From Vibrio ulleungensis (GTDB lineage: Bacteria > Pseudomonadota > Gammaproteobacteria > Enterobacterales > Vibrionaceae), in the NCBI RefSeq assembly GCF_016900875.1, contig NZ_JAFEUM010000001.1, positions 1,006,918 through 1,070,917 on the forward strand: 64,000 bases of DNA, read 5' to 3'. The notes beneath the pieces are model-generated. The model saw only the letters and a program-made list of their open reading frames with translations. It did no database searches and had not been told where the DNA came from. The translations under genes were made by a program, and so were the position numbers. Shown here piece by piece: positions 60,950 through 64,000 of this stretch. How positions within the stretch are numbered: the stretch's first letter is position 1; each line of letters opens with the position of its first letter.

Positions 60950-63435
60950 AATTAACACGACGTGAATTTGTGAAAGCCAATGCTGCGGCTTCTGCAGCAG
61001 CGGTAGCAGGTATAGCCCTGCCCGCTCAGGCAACAAACCTTATTGCGAGTTCAGATCAAACTGCTATCACATGGGATAAGGCGCCTTGTCGTTTTTGTGG
61101 TACAGGTTGTTCCGTTCTGGTAGGGACACAAAACGGTAAAGTAGTCGCGACTCAGGGTGATCCAGAGTCTCCAGTAAACAAAGGTCTTAACTGTATTAAA
61201 GGTTACTTCCTGTCAAAAATCATGTATGGCGAAGACCGTTTAACCCAACCTCTTTTGCGTATGAAAGATGGCGAATTCCACAAAGATGGTGATTTCCAAC
61301 CAGTTTCTTGGGACAAAGCCTTCGATGTGATGGCCGACAAATGGAAAGGCGCGCTTCAAAAGCAAGGACCTTCTGGTGTCGGTATGTTTGGCTCTGGCCA
61401 ATGGACTGTTATGGAAGGCTACGCTGCCGCTAAAATGATGAAAGCGGGTTTCCGTTCAAATAACATCGATCCTAACGCACGTCACTGTATGGCATCTGCG
61501 GTTGTTGGCTTTATGCGAAGCTTTGGTATTGATGAGCCAATGGGGTGTTACGACGACTTCGAAAGTGCTGATTCGTTTGTACTTTGGGGTTCGAACATGG
61601 CAGAAATGCATCCCGTTTTGTGGACGCGCATCACTGACCGCCGATTAAGTCACCCACATGTAAAAGTAAACGTACTTTCGACCTATTATCATCGTTCGTT
61701 CGAATTGGCAGACCAAGGATACATTTTTGAACCACAGTCTGACTTGGCCATTGCTAACTTTATCGCCAACTACATCATCGAAAATGATGCAGTGAACTGG
61801 GACTTTGTTAATAAGCATACCAACTTTACTCAAGCAGACACAGACATCGGTTACGGCTTGCGCGATGATGATCCATTGCAAGTTGAAGCTGAGAAGCCGA
61901 ACTCGGGCAACATGACGCCAATCAACTTTGAAGAGTATAAAAAGTCCGTTGCGCCGTACACGGTAGAAAAAGCCTCTGAAATCTCAGGTGTCTCGACCGA
62001 GAAGCTGATTGAGCTTGCGAAGCAATATGCCGATCCAAACACCAAAGTCATGTCTTTGTGGACCATGGGTATGAACCAACATACACGCGGTGTATGGATG
62101 AATAGCCTAGTTTACAACATTCACCTATTGACTGGTAAGATCGCCACCCCAGGCAATAGCCCGTTCTCTTTGACCGGTCAGCCATCTGCCTGTGGTACGG
62201 CTCGCGAAGTAGGTACGTTTGCTCACCGTCTGCCTGCTGATATGGTAGTTGCTAACCCGAAACACCGAAAAATCGCTGAAGACATTTGGCAGATCCCTGA
62301 CGGCGTAATCCCACCGAAACCAGGCTATCACGCAGTTCTTCAAGATCGCATGCTAAACGACGGCAAACTTAATGCGTATTGGGTAATGTGTAATAACAAC
62401 CTGCAAGCGGGTCCAAACATCAACAATGAACGTCTTCCTGGTTACCGTAACCCTGACAACTTCATTGTCTGCTCAGACCCTTATCCTACTGCAACAGCCC
62501 AAGCTGCTGACTTGATTCTTCCAACAGCAATGTGGATTGAAAAAGAAGGCGCTTACGGTAATGCTGAGCGCCGTACCCAAGCTTGGTACCAACAAGTCGA
62601 TACCATTGGCGAAGCCAAATCAGACTTGTGGCAAGTAATGGAGTTTTCCAAGCGCTTCAAAATGGAAGAAGTTTGGACAGAAGAGCAGCTCGCTATGGCA
62701 CCACAATATCGTGGTAAAACCATGTACGAAATGCTGTTTGAAAATGGCCAAATTAACCAGTTCCCAGTTGAAGAAGCAAAAGAGCTTAATGACGATGCTC
62801 ACCACTTTGGCTACTACGTTCAAAAGGGTATCTTCGAAGAGTACGCCCGCTTTGGCCGTGACCATGGCCATGACTTGGCGCCTTACGACGTATACCACCA
62901 AGTACGCGGTTTACGTTGGCCAGTGGTTGACGGTAAAGAAACTAAATGGCGTTTCAAAGAAGGCTCGGATCCATACGCGAAGCCAGGCTCAGGTTGGGAC
63001 TTCTATGGTAAACCAGACGGTAAGGCATTGATCATTTCAGCACCGTATGAAGCACCACCTGAAGTGCCAGATAGCGAGTACGATATGTGGTTATGTACCG
63101 GCCGAGTCCTTGAACATTGGCATACCGGCACAATGACGCGTCGTGTACCTGAGCTTTATAAAGCGGTTCCTGATGCACTCTGTTATATCCACCCAGCAGA
63201 TGCAAAAGAGAAAGGCTTACGTCGCGGAGACGAAGTGCTGATTTCGAACAAGCGCGGTGAAGTAAGAGTGCGTGTAGAGACTCGCGGTCGAAATCGACCA
63301 CCTCAGGGATTGGTCTTTGTTCCTTTCTTTGACGCACGCATTTTAATAAACAAGCTGATTCTTGATGCAACCGACCCGTTGTCAAAACAGACAGACTTTA
63401 AAAAGTGTCCGGTTAAAATCACTAAGGTCGCTTAG
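60946..63435 (+). CDS. napA: periplasmic nitrate reductase catalytic subunit NapA
   Basis: 829 residues. The Tat signal ([19 protein letters not shown], cut near PAQA-T) is followed by the 4Fe-4S motif [13 protein letters not shown]... NCIKG and the molybdo-bis-MGD domains; Cys is expected as the Mo ligand within [13 protein letters not shown]. The C-terminal [13 protein letters not shown] and [18 protein letters not shown] motifs are typical. It reduces nitrate to nitrite in the periplasm with electrons from NapB/NapC. It needs molybdate (modABC) and MoeA, both in this window. Confidence 0.97.
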   Translation: MKLTRREFVKANAAASAAAVAGIALPAQATNLIASSDQTAITWDKAPCRFCGTGCSVLVGTQNGKVVATQGDPESPVNKGLNCIKGYFLSKIMYGEDRLTQPLLRMKDGEFHKDGDFQPVSWDKAFDVMADKWKGALQKQGPSGVGMFGSGQWTVMEGYAAAKMMKAGFRSNNIDPNARHCMASAVVGFMRSFGIDEPMGCYDDFESADSFVLWGSNMAEMHPVLWTRITDRRLSHPHVKVNVLSTYYHRSFELADQGYIFEPQSDLAIANFIANYIIENDAVNWDFVNKHTNFTQADTDIGYGLRDDDPLQVEAEKPNSGNMTPINFEEYKKSVAPYTVEKASEISGVSTEKLIELAKQYADPNTKVMSLWTMGMNQHTRGVWMNSLVYNIHLLTGKIATPGNSPFSLTGQPSACGTAREVGTFAHRLPADMVVANPKHRKIAEDIWQIPDGVIPPKPGYHAVLQDRMLNDGKLNAYWVMCNNNLQAGPNINNERLPGYRNPDNFIVCSDPYPTATAQAADLILPTAMWIEKEGAYGNAERRTQAWYQQVDTIGEAKSDLWQVMEFSKRFKMEEVWTEEQLAMAPQYRGKTMYEMLFENGQINQFPVEEAKELNDDAHHFGYYVQKGIFEEYARFGRDHGHDLAPYDVYHQVRGLRWPVVDGKETKWRFKEGSDPYAKPGSGWDFYGKPDGKALIISAPYEAPPEVPDSEYDMWLCTGRVLEHWHTGTMTRRVPELYKAVPDALCYIHPADAKEKGLRRGDEVLISNKRGEVRVRVETRGRNRPPQGLVFVPFFDARILINKLILDATDPLSKQTDFKKCPVKITKVA

Positions 63436-63520
63436 GCCAACAGCAGTAAGGCCATGATTAGTTGTGGGTTATCAAACCACGTTCATGGCCACTATTTGAG
63501 CCTATAGGCGGAGAGTTATT

Positions 63521-63976
63521 ATGAAAAAACGTTTATTAACAGTTATTTCGCTTACTATGCTGGTTGCAGGTATTGTAAACGCAGAACTGAACAACCCCGG
63601 TGGTATTGGTGGTGTGAATTCGCTTCGTGGTGCAAGCGAACTGGAAGACACACGCCCTGCCGACGACTTTAAGAAGTACCCTAGAGATCAGGTTCTAGAA
63701 GCCGATTTTGTTTACCAGCCGCCTCTTATTCCGCACAATATTCGTGGATATGAAGTGTCGCTTAATGCAAATAAATGTCTAGCATGCCATAGCTGGAAGA
63801 ACGCTCCTGAGATGGGCGCAACCAAAGTGAGTGTGACTCACTATGTAAATCGCCAAGATGCTGTACTGGCTGATGTATCGCCTCGTCGCTACTTCTGTTT
63901 GCAGTGCCATGTTCCTCAAGCAAGCGCTAACCCGCTAATTGAGAACGATTTTGAGCGTGTTGACTCACTTAAGTAA
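63521..63976 (+). CDS. napB: NapB, diheme cytochrome c subunit of nitrate reductase
   Basis: 151 residues with a signal peptide (cut near VNAE, about residue 21) and two CxxCH heme sites (CLACHSWKN and CLQCHVPQA), with axial His residues at HNIRGYEVS and THYVNRQDA. It passes electrons from NapC to NapA in the periplasm. It follows napA by 85 bases, with a GGCGGAGAG ribosome site. Confidence 0.95.
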   Translation: MKKRLLTVISLTMLVAGIVNAELNNPGGIGGVNSLRGASELEDTRPADDFKKYPRDQVLEADFVYQPPLIPHNIRGYEVSLNANKCLACHSWKNAPEMGATKVSVTHYVNRQDAVLADVSPRRYFCLQCHVPQASANPLIENDFERVDSLK

Positions 63977-63991
63977 TCGCCGAGGTTAGTT

Positions 63992-64000
63992 ATGAAACTA
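63992..64000 (+). CDS. napC: start of napC, cut by the window end
   Basis: Only ATGAAACTA is present (Met-Lys-Leu), 15 bases after the napB stop with GAGG ahead. Position and order predict NapC, the tetraheme quinol dehydrogenase that feeds NapB; the sequence itself is too short to prove it. Confidence 0.5.

Noticed and set aside
1..64000. CRISPR array, tRNA, rRNA, prophage or transposase genes
   Set aside because: None seen on either strand; the only repeat set with mobility signs is the pair of palindromes around 43738 and 47350.

Overview
The window looks like a stretch of the second chromosome of a Vibrio or close relative. This is inferred from gene content: a vxrABC-type envelope-stress operon beside pntAB, a yciH/ddl group, nrdDG next to an aromatic aminotransferase, fabH2 beside trxC, tal, and napFDAB(C) with narQP. 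I recall most of these on chromosome II of V. cholerae, but no search was run. No rRNA, tRNA, CRISPR array, phage block or recognisable insertion sequence is present. Coding density is ordinary and most intergenic gaps are short and end in clear hairpin terminators.

Layout. 1-2253: 5-oxoprolinase operon pxpABC (minus). 2382-7278: galE, a 25-residue membrane peptide, a YhaJ-like LysR regulator and the PatZ-type lysine acetyltransferase. 7449-16543: envelope region with a SPOR lipoprotein, a Ddl ligase, a tyrosine recombinase with an altered active site, a small unknown protein plus yciH, an orphan lipoprotein, a TraF-like outer-membrane barrel and vxrCBA. 16637-20595: pntAB, then HlyU-family and ComFB-family small proteins. 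20744-26963: a diguanylate cyclase, a small unknown protein, modCBA, a lipoprotein with a protease-like but altered domain, and an aminotransferase. 27089-29870: nrdG and nrdD with a readable FNR site and paired NrdR boxes. 30041-34028: a secreted EEP-family protein, then a reactive-sulfur module (two YeeE/YedE half-transporters, a two-cysteine ArsR repressor, and divergently a CoA-disulfide reductase-rhodanese) with three copies of one operator. 34125-41705: fabH2, trxC with a CNPC active site, two HAD phosphatases, creA, gsk, an OmpA-like lipoprotein, a DsbA-like lipoprotein and an FKBP. 41829-43586: a chemoreceptor.

43738-47377 is a three-gene sugar-acid cassette (Gfo/Idh oxidoreductase, RspA/ManD-type dehydratase, LacI regulator). 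It is bounded at both ends by the same GGGGTCAGAGT palindrome, and the right copy supplies the stop codon of the regulator. 47391-48955 is a TetR plus DAPG-hydrolase-like pair with two TetR-type operators. 49222-50312 holds a possible small RNA or attenuator leader and the GTPase ylqF. 50786-57438: a TDT-family channel, folE, moeA, a GGDEF-EAL protein and tal. 57537-64000: narPQ diverging from napFDAB and the first codons of napC.

How it fits together. Anaerobic metabolism is a clear theme: periplasmic nitrate reductase with its sensor pair, molybdate uptake (modABC) and molybdopterin assembly (moeA) for NapA, and oxygen-independent ribonucleotide reductase under apparent FNR and NrdR control. 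A second theme is the envelope and its thiol or sulfur redox state (vxrABC, Ddl, SPOR and OmpA lipoproteins, DsbA-like, TrxC, the persulfide module). The most noteworthy points are the repeat-bounded cassette, the operator sets of the sulfur and PhlG-like modules, the degenerate recombinase, the degenerate retropepsin-like lipoprotein, and the small unannotated membrane peptide.
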